Shown here: piece after piece, positions 1 to 13,499 of the stretch
Numbering within the stretch: position 1 is the first letter of the stretch
Layout: the number at the start of each line of letters is the position of its first letter
NCBI GenBank assembly: GCA_028095005.1
Contig: CM051460.1
Coordinates: 72,703,676 to 72,767,675, forward strand
Direction: 5' to 3'
Source of the DNA: Rhynchospora pubera
Lineage: Eukaryota > Streptophyta > Magnoliopsida > Poales > Cyperaceae
Length of the DNA: 64,000 bases
Notes under the pieces: model-generated
What the model was told of the DNA's origin: nothing
The model's input: only the letters and a program-made list of their open reading frames with translations
Database searches by the model: none
Position numbers and translations under genes: made by a program

Positions 1-234
1 AGTGCATGCAAGAATGCACAGGAATGGGTACTATCATCATGAAGTATGAATATCATTATCACTGTCAAGTAAACAAATCCTTGGTAAAATTAAACCAACA
101 AAGGTGATTCTGACTCCAACACTTGAAAATAACCATATAGTTGAGATCAAAAGATGAGCAAATCACTATAAGACATGTACTAAACTATGACAACAAGAAA
201 GATCAAGAAAAAGGAAAGAGATTAAATCAATCAC

Positions 235-779
235 CTGCCAGCAACTGTAGCATCAAAAGTGAAGGAAACCAGAAACTTGGTCGGGTCCTGCTCGTCAGGC
301 TCTATCTTCAGTGTCTCCTTCTTTATGTTCACATCATTTCTAATAGTCACAGCCTTCTGGTGCTCCACATAAGGAGGCGGCGCCGGTGCCGGCACGGGCA
401 TTGGCATGGATGGGGCCCACCTGGGCACAGGACCACCCCACCCGCCGTAATGCAAGTGGGGCCCAACAAGGTGATCGTACGGCGCAGGGAGTGGCGGAGG
501 CGGGTAGAAAGGATTGTACTGAGGCGGGTACTGTTGGTTGGGGTAGTACGGATGAGGAGGAGGAGGAGGGTTAGGGTTTGAGTTTGGATTGCTAGGGTTT
601 GGGTAAGGCGTCGCGGCCGCGAACACGTAGCGGTTCGTCGGAGGTGGTTCGACGGGAGGTTGTGGGGCCGCTACAGGATGCGATGGTGGCGGAGGTGGTT
701 GCGTCGTCGCAGCTGGATGCGACGAGGTGTGGTGGTGGTGGTGGTTGTTGCGACGATGGTGGCTACTCGAAGCACCCAT
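235..779 (-). CDS. LUL: LOG2/LUL-type RING E3 ubiquitin ligase, first exon (partial)
   Basis: First coding exon of a LOG2 (LOSS OF GDU2)/LUL-family RING E3 ubiquitin ligase; the gene runs off the left edge. The start reads MGASSSHHRRNN, a Gly-2 context typical of N-myristoylated members of this family. A long Pro/His-rich segment follows (about residues 20-135), with the family block VFAAATPYPNP near residue 53. The conserved PYVEHQKAVTIRNDVN block sits near residue 137, and FLVSFTFDATV leads to the exon end. The donor is GGCAG/GTGATT, so the exon ends at 235 and positions 1-234 are intron. The C-terminal part of the family domain and the RING finger lie outside the window. In Arabidopsis LOG2 acts with GDU1 in amino-acid export; that role is known for the family, not shown here. 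Identification rests on the conserved block and is strong for the family, weaker for the exact paralogue. Confidence 0.88.
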
Positions 780-3124
780 TTATGATCTTTTAAGAGAATC
801 AATTGGCACCAAATTCTCTAATATCTTTGTGATTTATGTTGTTTTGAGACTCGTTTTGAGCTCGGAATAAAGCAGTATTTGTTGGTTTGTGGAAAGAGAA
901 GGGATTTGTAGTTTTGTACCAAAGTTTAGAACCTTGTTAGGAAAATTTTAAGAGAAGGGAAAAATAGAGGGATACTTGGGTTTGGAATGAGGGTTTTAAT
1001 TTGATTTTTTTGATTAATTTCGGAATTACAGCAAATCTTTTCGGATTGAAGGGATGGCTGGAGCAAGAGGTAATGGAGCTAGAGGGGACGAACCAAACAC
1101 ACGAATTTTGCTTGCTGTTTAAAAGGAGTTCAGAGTTGATGAAAGAGACGAAATGGGTTTTCATGTTCTCCATTTTACGATAAAATGGATACGACTTTTG
1201 AACAGCTTTGTTCAAAATTTGGGCTACTTTTTGTGGTAGGGATGCCTCTGTTTCGTAGGAATGGAGATGGGTTATGTATAACAAAAGTGGGAAAGGAAGG
1301 TGGTATCTTTTCCTTCGTGGATGTGAGCATGCATGTTATACACACGTCGTGTTTTACGGTTTTTTACAAAAATTATTCAGAAGAAAGCACTAGTTAATGC
1401 TAGTTGAACGGAAGTCCGTATTTCAAATTCTATAAATTACAATAAGACAGTAACTTGTCGCTTTCAAAAAATGTATTAATAATTAAATTAAAAAAAATAT
1501 TATTTGTTGATAATCAATATATTGACCAAAATCAAACTCAATTTTATGTGTTGCCTAAAATATTATTACATTTCCTATGTATTATGTAAGGCAACAGGTT
1601 CTTTTTGAAAGAAAAGTATAAATTCTAGTCGTGGGAATTTCATTCTAACCTCGTCAATTAATGGATAAAATTTGAAGTGTCGCTTATAAATATCAATTTT
1701 TTTTTTTTGTATCGTACATATCATGTGAATGTCGATAATTGTGGACATCTTGATGCATATTTATTTGGTAAACAAGTTATCTAATAAAATTTATTTCGAC
1801 ACCAAAAATTGTTTTACCCAAAAATCAACAAAGGTCATCAATTCAGTTAATTTTATACATCGTCGAAGTCACAAAAAAAAGCTAAATATCTACATATTTT
1901 TTGTTATTAAATTAGTAAGCTAAATCCAAAAAAAAAAATTTAAAAAAATCAAATTTAATGTCATTGTCTGCATTGTTGTGTAATTTAAAATTGATTGTAA
2001 ATTTGAAATTAATTAATTTATTTATTTTAGTATATACCAATACTTGTTTAAATTCTTACAAAATTGTAATCACCAACTAGATATGTGGTTTATTTCATTT
2101 CAAATTATAATTCTTGTTAAACAATTGTCTCCAAAACCCTTTATCTTGAAAAAACATGATTGCACATACTGTATACTCATCAGTAGGAGGTGGTACGGTT
2201 GAAGTGTGAGCATATTAGTGCCTCTTTTGATCGGTTATAATTGAAGGTTGCGTAAAGCTCCACTAGTGAGAATCTCTTTTCACAAAAAAAAAAAAAATCC
2301 AACTAAGATCATTGCAATTACGAAATTAGGCTTGAGATAACAGGTCCGTTCTCTATTTGGCATAGCATCTCCTCCTTAATTATTGCCTTAGTTTACCAAA
2401 CAGATACATTATTAATATCATTTTAGAGGGACCAGAGATTACCAAATGCACAAAGTCTTGCCGACTGAGAGAAATTTGGCCGCTCAGAAGTAAAATATGT
2501 AAAGAAATCGCGTAAAATTGAGGGGTGAAAAAGGATAAATCGGTGTACATAATGGTGTCTAGGCAAGCATCCCACTGAGAAGCGGAGGGGTCCGGATGGG
2601 ACTGTGATGGACAAGTTTGGTTTTACTGGATAATCTTGACCGTCCAATTTCTGATCTGGGTTCTGGCATGTCTGATGTATGATGTATCGCGTGATTAACA
2701 GATACGCGTTAATTCCGTTATCTCTGTTTCATATCCGACAGCAGAATTCGCCTTTTGCTTTCCGTTTTCTCCAGTGAACCCAATTTCTTTTCCGGAACAA
2801 ACGCGTTTGATTCATCATCTCTTCAATACGACAGAATCTCAATATTCTTTGAGTTCAAATTCAAAATGACCGATTGAAATTGCTTACTGGGTTTTTTATT
2901 TTTAATAAAATCGCATTGAATTATAATTGCATTTGTTGGATTTTTTTACAGATTTGAGAAATTAATTGAACAAAATATCTCAAACCATCTGATAATAATG
3001 GTTCGTTAAAAATCAAAGAAATAATAAAAAACGAATAAATATAAAAATTAAATTTCGGCAAGATTTCAATATAAAAACACTTTGAAATGTTTAAATTGTG
3101 TTTAACTTAGAATTTTTTATACAA
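780..3124. other. Intergenic region: LUL 5' flank and leader-like stretch
   Basis: No convincing gene. Positions 780 to about 930 are the LUL 5' leader and promoter on the minus strand. The rest is AT-rich, with short reading frames that lack any family signature. A less AT-rich stretch at about 2410-2880 has pyrimidine-rich text like a plant 5' leader on the plus strand (near 2750-2870), but no coding exon follows before AT-rich DNA and the satellite begin. Confidence 0.5.
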
Positions 3125-6100
3125 CATGATCACAATAATCTACATTTAAACTCTTTATATAGTCTAAAATATGATTAAGATCTTACATCTTCCAAAAGTT
3201 TGGAATATACCAAATATTTATGCATATAAAGTGTAAAAATACATATTATGAGTATCATTTGAGCAATTCTACCATTTCAACATTCATTCAAAATCATTTC
3301 ATCACAATAATCAACAATTAACCTCTCTATACAGTTTAGAATAAGATTCATATCATTTTTATTAAACACAATTGGATTATATATAGTAATCACACATATA
3401 AAGTGCAAATAATACTTATTATGAGTAATATTTGAGCTTTTCAATCGTTTCTGCATCATTCTAAGTCATTTCAACACAACAATCTACATTTGAACTCTCT
3501 ATAATGTCTAGAATATGATTCAATTCTTACTTATTCAAAAAGATTTGATTATACATCGTTATTACGCCTATTAAGTGAATATAATGCATATTCTGGGTAT
3601 CATATTTCATTTTAGCTATTTTTGTATTCATTATTAGTCATTTTATCACAATAATCTATATTTAAACTCCATATAAGGTCTAGAATATGATTAAGATATT
3701 ACATCTTCAAAAAACAAAAATTGGATTATACCCAAGTAATTATGCATATTCTCAATTTCATTGGAGCAATTCAAACGTTTCTGCTTTCATTCTAAGTCAT
3801 ATCATCATAATAATCTTCATTTAACCTCTCAATACGATCTAGAATATAATTCATATATTATTTATTCTAAAAGATTCTATTATACATAGCAAGTACGCAT
3901 ATCAAGTGTAAATAATGATTATTCTGAGTGTCATTTTTGCATTTAAATCGTTTTCGCGCTCATTCTAAATCATTTCACCACAATAATCTACATTTAATGT
4001 TTTTATATTGTCTGTTATTTATTCAATAAGATTGGATTATACCTGGTAATTACGCATATAAAGAGAACATAATGCAATTTTGAGCATCATTTGAGCATTT
4101 CAATCTTTTCTGGATTCATTCTAAATCGTTTCACCACAATAATCTACATTAAACTTTTTATATTGTCTAGAATATGATTCATGTGTTATTTATTCAAGAA
4201 GATTGTATTATACATGGAACTTACGCATATAAAGAGCAAATAATGCAATTATGAGAATTTCAATCGTTTTTTGGTCCATTATAAGAAATTTCACCACAAT
4301 AATCTAAATTTAAACTTTTTATACTGTCTAAAATTTGATTCATATGTTATTTATTCAAGAAGGTTGGATTATACATGGTAATTACTCATATAAAATGCAA
4401 ATAATGCAATTATGAGCATCATTTGAGCATTTCAATCGTTTCTGGATTCATTATAAGTCATTTCATAACAATAATAAATATTTAAACTCTTTATACTGTC
4501 TAGAATATGATTCATATGCTATTTATTCAAGAAGATTGGATTATAAATTGTAATTACACATATAAAGTGCAAATAATGCAATTTTGAACATCATTTGAGT
4601 ATTTCAATCGTGTCTGGATTCATTCTAAGTCATTTCAGGACAATAATCTACATTTAAACTCTTTATACTGTCCAGAATACGATTCATATGTTATTTATTC
4701 AAGAAGATTGGATTATAAAACTTAATTACGCATATACATTGCAAATAATGCAATTCTGAGCATTATTTGAGCATTTCAATCGTTTCTGAATTCATTTTAA
4801 GTTATTTAGTAACAATAATCTTCATTTAAACTCTTTATACTATCAAGAATATGATTCATATGTTATATATTCATGATTGGATTATAAATTTTAATTACAG
4901 ATATAAAGTTAAAATAATGCAATTCTGAGCATAATTTGAGCATTTCACTCATTTATAGATTCATAATAAGTCTTTTTAGGACAATAATCTACGTTTAAAT
5001 TCTTTATACTGTCTAGAATATGATTCATATGTTATTTATTCAAGAAGATTTGATTATAAAACTTTATTACGCATATAAATTGCAAATACTGCAATTCTGA
5101 GTATCATTTGAGCATTTCAATTGTATTTGGATTCATTCTAAGTCATTCAAGAACAATAATCTACGTTTAAACTTTATACTATCAAGAAAATGATTCATAT
5201 GTTATTTATTCAAGAGGATTGGATTATAAATGGTAATTACGCATATAAAGTGAAAATAATGCAATCCTTAGCATCATTTGAGCATTTTGGAACGTTTCTG
5301 GATTAATTCTAAGTCTTTTCAATACGATAATTAATATTTAAACTCTTTATACTATTTAGAATATGGTTCATATTTTATTTATTCAAGAATATTGGACTAT
5401 ACATGGTAATTACACATATATAAATTGCTAATAATGTAATTCTGAGCATTCCAATCATTTTTGTATTCATTCTATGTCATTTTATCGCAATAATCAACAT
5501 TTAAACTCTATATAATGTCTAAAATATGATTCAGATGTTATTTATTCAAGAAGATTGAATTACAAAACTTAATTAAGCATATTAATTTCAAATAATGCAA
5601 TTATGAGCTTTATTTGAGCATTTCAATTATTTCTGGATTTATTGTAAGTCATTTCATCACTATAATCTACATTTAAACTCTTTATACTATATAGAGTATG
5701 ATTCATATATTATTTATTCAAAAAGATTGCATTATACATGGTAATTACGCATATAAATTGCAAATAATGACATTATGAGAATCATTTGAGCATTTCAATC
5801 TTTTCTGGATTCATTCTAAATCATTTCACCACAATATTCTATATTTAAACTTTTTTTTAGAGACACTAGGTAGAGGCTACCCAGTTAATATATTTAAATT
5901 TTTTATACTGTCTGGAATATGGTTCATATGTTATTTATTCAATAAGATTGAATTATATAGGGTAATTACACATATAAAGAGCAAAAAATGCAATTCTGAG
6001 TATCATTTCAGCATTTCAATCGTTTCTGAATCCATTTTAAGTCATTTCAACACAATACTCTGCATTAAAACTTTTTATACTATCTAGAATATGATTCATA

Positions 6101-6998
6101 TGTTATTTAGTCATGAAGATTGGATTTACACGGTACTTATGCATATAAAGAGAAACTAATCTAATTCTGAGTATCATTTAAGCATTTCAATCGTTTATGG
6201 ATTCATTATTAGTCAAATATCACAAAAATCAAATTTAAACACTTTATTCTGTTGAGAATAAAATTCATATGTTATTTATTCAAGAAGATTGGATGATAAA
6301 TGCTAATTACGCATATAAAGTGCAAATAATGCAATTCCAAGCGTCATTTGAGCATTTCAATCGTTTCTGGATTCATTCTATGTCATTTAAGGACAATAAT
6401 CTACTTTTAAACTCTTTATACTATCTAGAATATGATTTATTTGTTATTTATTCAAGAAGATTGGATTATACATGGTAATTACACTTATAAATTACAAATA
6501 ATGCAATTCTGAGAATCATTTGTGCATTTCAATCTTTTCCGGATTCAGTATAAGTCATTTATGGACATTAATTTACATTTAAACTCTTTATGTAGTTTAA
6601 AATAGTATTCACATGTTATTTATTTAAAAAAATAGATTATACATGATAATTGCGCATATAAATTGCAAATAATGCAATTCTGAGTATCATTTGAGAATTT
6701 TAATTTTTTTCTAGATTCATTCTAAATCATTTCATCACAATAATGTACATTTAAACTTTTATACTATATATATTATGATTCGGGATAATTGTATTATAAA
6801 TGTTAATTACCCATATAATGTGTAAATAATGCACTTTTGAGAATATTTGAGTATTTCAATTGTTTCTGAATTCATTCTAAGTGATTTCATCACAATAATC
6901 TAAATGTAAGCTTTTTATACTATTTAGAATATAATTTATATATTATTTATTAAAAAAAATTGGATTATACAAGCTAAATACTCATATAATGTGTAAAT
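3125..6998 (+). repeat. 172-bp satellite array, block 1
   Basis: Tandem, diverged monomers with a period of about 172 bp, roughly 22 copies. Landmarks repeat in fixed order in each unit: GATTCATATGTTATTTATTC, GGTAATTACGCATATAAA, CAAATAATGCAATTCTGAGC, CATTTCAATCGTTTCTGG, and CTACATTTAAACTCTTTATA. The first units (3125-4000) are the most diverged, as expected at an array edge. The block ends abruptly at 6998, where a TGTGACACCC-bounded element is inserted in mid-monomer. A small foreign patch near 5852-5892 interrupts one monomer. Confidence 0.95.
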
Positions 6999-9792
6999 TG
7001 TGACACCCTGTTGAATACCGTAACTGGACGGTGCATGATGGAGTGCCCGCCGCGGATGCTTACTGCACCAGCAAGGCACAACCAAGTCTTATTTACAAAT
7101 TATATGTTAATTATATATAATTAAGAGTTTTTCTATGGTGAGTTGCAACTCACCAAAGCGTCCGTGAGTCGCGCTTAAAATTCTAAAATTTAGTTCAGAA
7201 TAACCGATCCAAACCGTCTAATATGATCTCTCTATTAAAATCTTCATGCAGACCAAATTTTATATTTTTTAAAATTTTTAAGTATTTATTTCAGATTTTA
7301 AAAACTGCTGTTTTTGAACCATTCAGAACTAATTAGATTAATGATTTTCTAAAATTTCAAAAAAATACTTAAAAAATTCGAAAAAATATAAAATTTGGTC
7401 TGCATGGAGATTTCAATAGGGAGATCGTATTTGACGGTTTGGATCGGTCATTTTGAACTAAATTTCGAAATTTTGAGTGCGACTCACGGACGCTTTGGTG
7501 AGTTGCAACTCACCATAGCAAAACTCTATAATTAATACTCATGTAAGATCTAAATTTAAAGATATTTATTTAAATGTAATACAAATTCTACAATAATTTA
7601 TTGGTTAACAGACTGGTTCATGCGGGTTGCTAACAATAGATCCAATGGACCGCTACTCATCTCGCTATCCAACACTCGATCTGAACCTGCGACCCACAAC
7701 CAATAGTGGAAACAATGCAAAAGTAGAGAATGAGATAAATATAATTTAACTTAGTGCGGTTTTTAGTTCCAGTCACATGAACTTCTACTGTACATGTTCA
7801 GGAATTAACTACCGTACCAAGTTAAACTAATAATAATAAAATATATAAGCAATACATAACAAATCAGTTATCAAATGCAATCATTTAAAAACAGATTCAA
7901 TGCAGAGGAGCACGGCTACTTATTCCATTTGCAATTCAAATACAATTTGGCATTTCAAAAGCCGGCTCAGTTTCGACATCTATCTAATGCAGGTCTAGTA
8001 TATCACAAGTCAATCATTTCATTCAAATACCGCGAACCACCTTTTAAGATGGATGCCAACTGCCATAAAATTCCATATACATTTCAGACAATTCCATATC
8101 ATATCACTATAACAATTCGAATAACAAATATACCACAGGTCGGGAACGCTCTCCTCCGTTGGAACATTCTAGACTGGTACCATGTCGGGACTCGGATCAT
8201 AAGCACTTAAGTCACGGTGTTTGGCCAGACGGGTCATGACTCCGACTTCAAACAGATGGAGTGCTTTTTTCTCAACCAAACAAGTGTATCAGAAATAAAT
8301 ACAGATTCTCAATTTAATCAACTTGACAACCATTCAACATGCAGTTCATTTAATGAATACTTATAATAATTCAATATGACAATTCAAGCATATATATACA
8401 AAATGATAAATATGCACACAATTAATTCAGACGTGAAATGCAAATAATTATTTCCTACCATGCAAGTAAGAAGGCAAAACATGCAAGACTCGAGCAATCC
8501 TAATATTATTCGGTCGTACCGGCCATCCTCGGCTCAGCTACTCGACCTCCAAACTCTAAACAAATAAAATAGCATATTCTAACTAAGTCCTTAATTTAAA
8601 CAATCAAATAAATTCACTCAACAAATAATTTATTCAAACCACAGCATACTTTGTCATTTTTTTTTTTTTTGTGGTCGGTTTGGGTTTGGTAACCATAATT
8701 TACACTTCTTCACTAACGTCCTCTGTAACTCCAAGTTAATTTTTATAATCATGTACCAAGCAGTTTACCATTTAATTAATTTCATTTTAAACTCAATTAA
8801 AGAACATTAGACTATATCTAACTTGTTGTTTCCATTCCCGTACCATCTGGTACCTTGGTACCATAGTCCTTATACCATTTCCATTATTATTTTATCTATT
8901 TGTACTTTTAATTGACAACTTTCTAAAGCAAACAATTTATCAAGAACGTGATTCATACACCAATAAATTTCAGATTCTTATTTTATCAAAATAAACCGAA
9001 TTTGGAAATGAATTTTCAAATAAACTTGAAACTAAAAGAAATTAGCTTGTCATTTAATTTATCCACTAACTTAAATAGTTTACAAGGATGAGTTCTCATG
9101 ATAATTTGTAGAAAAAGAAATTTATTCCATAAAAAATTAAACGTCATTACATAGAAGAAAATATCAGTCTTCAAAATTTTGCAAGAAAACCCAAAGAACA
9201 TCAAATGTCCAATTTAATGAAATATTTGACAAAATACAAAATCAGTTGAATTTTTAAAGAGATGATTAAAAGACTCACTTTCTCAAATGCAAATTGAGAG
9301 ACAACAAGGAAGATCCGGCCTAACACCCTCCAACTTGGTTTAACCTTTGCACCAAAAGAGATTTTCTACTTATGTTGCTATTTTCTATTTCCTATTTTCT
9401 ATGAATTTTTTTGAATGGATTTCTAATTGGTTTGTTGAAATGCTTGATGTTTTTCAAATAAACACAGGACATTTTTCTAATAAATGAACCAAAGAAACAA
9501 TATAACATGTGGGTCCTAATTGGCATGCAACAAAAATGATATACCAGGAGCAAAAAAAATAATGAAACTTGCTAATAAATTTCTAGTTTTAAAATCAGTC
9601 CAAAAAGTAACGAAATTGATTCTCTTTAAAGAATCGAATTAAAATATTAATTGTACAAAATAAAATTATGAGCAATACAATAAACCCAAAACTTGTCAAT
9701 TAAAATTCTGAAAATATTTCTAAGACATTTTAATTAAGTTTCTAAATTTTATCTTATCAAATTTATTCATTCAATAAATTTGTAGTATAACA
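6999..9792 (-). mobile_element. Solo LTR, probably Ty3/gypsy, inserted in the satellite
   Basis: A 2.8-kb non-satellite block begins TGTGACACCCTG and ends TAGTATAACA, and it interrupts one satellite monomer cleanly. The flanking 5-mers are TAAAT (6994-6998) and CAAAT (9793-9797), an aged 5-bp target duplication with one mismatch. TG...CA ends plus a 5-bp duplication indicate an LTR element. Read on the minus strand it starts TGTTATACTAC and ends GGGTGTCACA, which resembles chromovirus-type gypsy LTRs; the superfamily is my inference. No gag-pol reading frame is present, so it is a solo LTR or a non-autonomous element. It contains a nested foldback element at 7125-7526. Confidence 0.72.
7125..7526. 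mobile_element. Foldback Mutator-like MITE (402 bp) with perfect 9-bp target duplication
   Basis: The ends are long imperfect inverted repeats: the left begins GAGTTTTTCTATGGTGAGTT and the right ends with the complement of GAGTTTTGCTATGGTGAGTT. Inside each end sits the palindrome GGTGAGTTGCAACTCACC, then AAAGCGTCCGTGAGTCG. The homology extends through most of the element, so a transcript would fold into a long hairpin. The flanking TATAATTAA at 7116-7124 and 7527-7535 is a perfect 9-bp duplication, diagnostic of Mutator-like elements. There is no coding capacity. A relative of the same length lies at 30937-31339. Confidence 0.9.
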
Positions 9793-10245
9793 CAAATAAT
9801 GCAATTCCAAGCATTATTTGAGCATTTCAATTATTTCTGGATTTATTCTAAGTTATTTAATCACAATAATCTACATTTTAAATTTTTATACTGTCTAGAA
9901 TATGATTCATATGTTGTTTATTCATGAAGATTTGATTATACATGGTAATTACGCATTTAAATTCGAAATAATGCAATTCTAAGCATCATTGGAGCATTTC
10001 AATCCTTTCTGAATTCATTCCATGTCATTTCAGCACAATAATCAACATTTAAACTTTTTATACTGTCAATAATATGATTCATACGTTATTTATTCATGAA
10101 AATTGTATTGTACACGGTAATTACACATTTAATGTGCAAATAATGATATTATGAGCATTATTTGAGCATTTCAATCTTTTCTGGATTTATTCAAAGTCAT
10201 TTCATCACAATAATGTACATATAAACACTTTATACTGTCTAGTCA
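9793..10245 (+). repeat. 172-bp satellite array, block 2
   Basis: About 2.6 monomers of the same satellite in the same orientation as blocks 1 and 3. It resumes in phase with the monomer broken at 6998 (CAAATAATGCAATTCC). It ends at TATACTGTCTAG near 10242, next to the left LTR of the decayed copia element. The short run 10246-10273 (TCATTTTCTCTAG type) is not satellite and resembles a local duplication of the neighbouring LTR text. Confidence 0.92.
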
Positions 10246-10273
10246 TTTTCTCTAGTCATTTCTCTAGACATTA

Positions 10274-10528
10274 TGATCGGCTTATTTTTAGGCATTTTCT
10301 CTAGTCATTTCTCTTTTTCTTTTATATTTATGTGGCAGAAAATAAACCAACCATTAGACATAATAGAGAATGAGTATTTATAATATATCTCTAAGGCAAC
10401 CCTTGGGATCAATACATTGAATGTGGACATCAGAATTTTCCATCAAAATAATGATGCACCCTTTAGTAATTTAACTTAAATGAATTTGGTTCATAATTAA
10501 TAATATAGACCGCATAAAAATTCCAACA
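10274..10528 (-). repeat. 3' LTR of the decayed copia element
   Basis: A 255-bp direct repeat of 15481-15735. Its inner border on the plus strand reads AATTCCAACA followed by TTCTCCCACTTGG, the complement of the polypurine tract. Confidence 0.85.
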
Positions 10529-11072
10529 TTCTCCCACTTGGTCTATATTGAATTATCATAATGAAACACAAATTCAAAATTGGCCAACATAATCTTAAAT
10601 CTTGTTTAGTTAGAAATACCAAACTAAACTAATACAATCAAAATAACTATTATTGTTATTTGACCCCCATTAATTATAGCATTGGTATTCTTTCTAACAA
10701 ATGGTTAATATTATTCATTCGATCCACTTAAGTAAATTTGCTAAAATTAAACATAATGCGCAACATAAGAAATAAGCAAATTTCATAATTCAAAGTCAAA
10801 CTCATAATTTGAAGCTTCACATCATAACTTAATACATAATCCAATACAACAAAATCATAATTAGCAACCAGACCCGTGCCGGTAAAAATGGGTGGTTATA
10901 CTTTATGAGAGAATTAGTTAACATAATTCTCAAATTAATATTTTGTATTACTATTGTCATATCTTTGACTTTGTTTATAACAACAAAATATGTCAATCCA
11001 TTAGACACTTACTTGATTTGTTATTCTTGAAAGACAAAATAGCAGTCGCTTGCATAATATAAATAACATAAG

Positions 11073-13057
11073 TGTTAGGAAAGGTATTAATTTTAATTTT
11101 TGTGCTAATTGCTCTTAATTAACCGATTAAAACAACACACAAACGGATCTAGCACTTAAGCTTAATTGACACATAGAGAAAAAGGTGGAAGATTGTACCT
11201 CTCTTGGTATAGCAACCAAGAGGCTCGATTTCACGGCCTAGAAATTGATGGCGTGCTTCTCCAACGTCTCCAAATCGCCTTGAGTCCACCTAGAGATTAA
11301 CCAAGCTCTCTAATTGAATTGTGCTAGCAAATCAATGAGAACCAAACTAATCCTAAGAAGACACCCTCTTCTAATTCAACAAGTAGATGTAATTGGAGTG
11401 TGTGTGGCTCAACACATGAGCAAAAATAGGTGGAGAGGTGGTGGTGGCCGACGGCCAAGAGAGGAGAAGGGGAGGTGGTGGCGGCTAGGTCAAGGGGAGA
11501 GAGAAAATTCAACTCAAGAGGTCATTTTACAGCCTACCAACCCTAGGTGTAAGTTGCTAGAATTTACAATTTTACACAAATGCCACCCACCTACCTCCTC
11601 TTGGCCGGCCACATAATGGGCTTTATGGGCCTCTCTAATCCACCTATTTGGACTTTAATTCTTATAATTAAAGCTATTATTATTTGCTCTATGTTTGGGC
11701 TATAAATTTGCTATATGCAAATTAGCCCAATAATTCAATATAACTATTTATATTAAATTAAGTTGAACCAAAATAATTATTAACTAATTAATAATTATTC
11801 TAGGATTAGCTTATGCTATTATTTATTTCTATATGACCCGTTTGATTTAATCAATTAGTACGTTCTATAACGGTACATAATTAATTAATCAATTCGTCAT
11901 ATTATCCGCAATTTTCACTGTTGCGAATAAATAAACAAATAAAGCACTGTCTTGGTCAAAACTCTATTTGTGTGACCCTTTGAGGATTTATGCTATGTTG
12001 GACATGGAATTAAATCGTTATTCAATTCCAATAATCATAAGCGGTATCTAGCAACACGTTATGATTTAATCCTGCATAAGTAGTGTACCGCTGCAATATT
12101 TCAATCCTGCATAAGAGAATAATTATGTTTCCCAATTCGCATAAATAGTGAGTGACGTTATGATTCCCAATTCGCATAAATAGTGTACCGCTACAATATT
12201 TCAATCCTGCATAAGAGAATAATTATGTTTCTCTATTTTGATTATTATGTCACACGATATCATCGTATAATCCAAGATAGGAACGTGTCATTCTTGCAGA
12301 TTATACGTTTCTTGATCTAGAGATAATTGTATCAGTTGCTAGCAAACAATCTATCTCCATCAAGGGGCCCAAACAATCTATCTCCAAGATAGGAACGTGT
12401 CATTCTTGCAGATTATACGTTTCTTGATCTAGAGATAATTGTATCAGTTGCTAGCAAACAATCTATCTCCATCAAGGGGCCCAAACAGATATCGCCACTC
12501 ACTAAGTGAATTAATGAGGGACATACGGTTTTCTTGATAATTAGCTTTTCCTCGCACAATTCAAGAGAACTTAAATCAAGTCCGTATAGCAGCCCTTATC
12601 AGGAATCAGCGGTAGACATGATTTATAGAACCTATCCTCATGTGGAAAAGATAATCATCTCAAAATTAGAACCAAAATCATAACGAAATAAATAATGACA
12701 CGTAACACAATCCATATATTTATTTCATGGGGTCCAATCCTGTACTATGTTCTATAACATACATATATGCAATCAAGTTGGTTACTCTTAACCTATGATT
12801 TATAGAACTTAATAATCACTTAACTTGCATACTGATCTTATTGATAATTAATGTCCTTTGTTAATTATCAAGATTATGGACTTCTAAATTTATCGTTGTC
12901 ATTTACTACTAAATGAATAACAGTGATCTATAATTCAGATCCTCAACCTGAATGAACTGTCAACGAATAAATCAAAGAACAAATGATCTGAAATCATCAA
13001 TAACATAAACTATAGAAGTAGCCTAATAAGATTGGCTTCTAGGACATATCTCTAACA
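11073..13057 (-). mobile_element. Solo LTR of an Angela/BARE-like Ty1/copia element
   Basis: The block is flanked by perfect ATAAG duplications (11068-11072 and 13058-13062). On the minus strand it starts TGTTAGAGATATGTCCTAGA, close to the well-known Angela/BARE LTR start, and ends CCTTTCCTAACA. At 1985 bp it fits the large LTRs of that lineage. It lies inside the decayed copia element and so is younger. The reading frames near 11314-11616 sit in its Gly/Arg-rich text and have no family match. It contains identical tandem duplications at 12272-12495 and a similar one near 12090-12240. Confidence 0.9.
12272..12495 (-). repeat. 112-bp tandem duplication inside the solo LTR
   Basis: Two consecutive copies beginning CCAAGATAGGAACGTGTC at 12272 and 12384 appear identical by eye. 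Just upstream, a segment around CAATATTTCAATCCTGCATA is also repeated at a spacing of about 104 bp. Both are in the LTR, so they may change its promoter or R-region length. Confidence 0.85.
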
Positions 13058-13179
13058 ATAAGTGACCATACAATATGCCACAAAATTATGCTTTCATAGT
13101 AGAAGATGTCATTATAAACTGCTGAGCACTCTTTAATACAATTAATCATCATATATACAAACATAAATAAATAAATAAA

Positions 13180-13250
13180 TAAATAACCTAATGTGAATTT
13201 CTTATTGACCAATAAAATATCATCCACATACAAAATGAGGATGATAAATT
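13180..13250 (-). pseudogene. Copia reverse transcriptase remnant
   Basis: A short minus-strand stretch encodes LYVDDILLVNKK, the YVDD catalytic box of Ty1/copia reverse transcriptase. Stops and an AAAT microsatellite (13165-13190) follow at once. It shows that the host element was once a coding copia. Confidence 0.75.
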
Positions 13251-13499
13251 ACTCCTACTAACCCTGAGATATATACATTGATTATAATATTTTCTTTAAA
13301 TCCAAACTTGATCTCTTCAAATTTGAGATATAATTTAGAAAAATTAGTATTTCATCATTACTGTCTTTATTGATACTTGCAGCATGATCTTCTCCTAATG
13401 TCTTGTTAAATTTCAAAATACCAAGACAAATCTTAATTAGTTCTTTTCAAGCTGGAATAATTAGTTTTATCTAATGTATATAAATCAAGAAAAATAATG

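Noticed and set aside
141..581. A 146-codon plus-strand frame and other frames over the LUL exon
   Set aside because: They are antisense shadows of the Pro/His-rich LUL exon; codons for Arg runs come from the complement of Pro codons.
6269..6478. Recurring plus-strand frames of 60-70 codons in the satellite (also 15986, 16931, 17768)
   Set aside because: They read the same monomer text, are broken in most copies and have no protein family features.
11314..11616. A 100-codon frame with a Gly/Arg-rich stretch
   Set aside because: It lies inside a solo LTR and overlaps an opposite frame; the GGTGG-rich text explains both.
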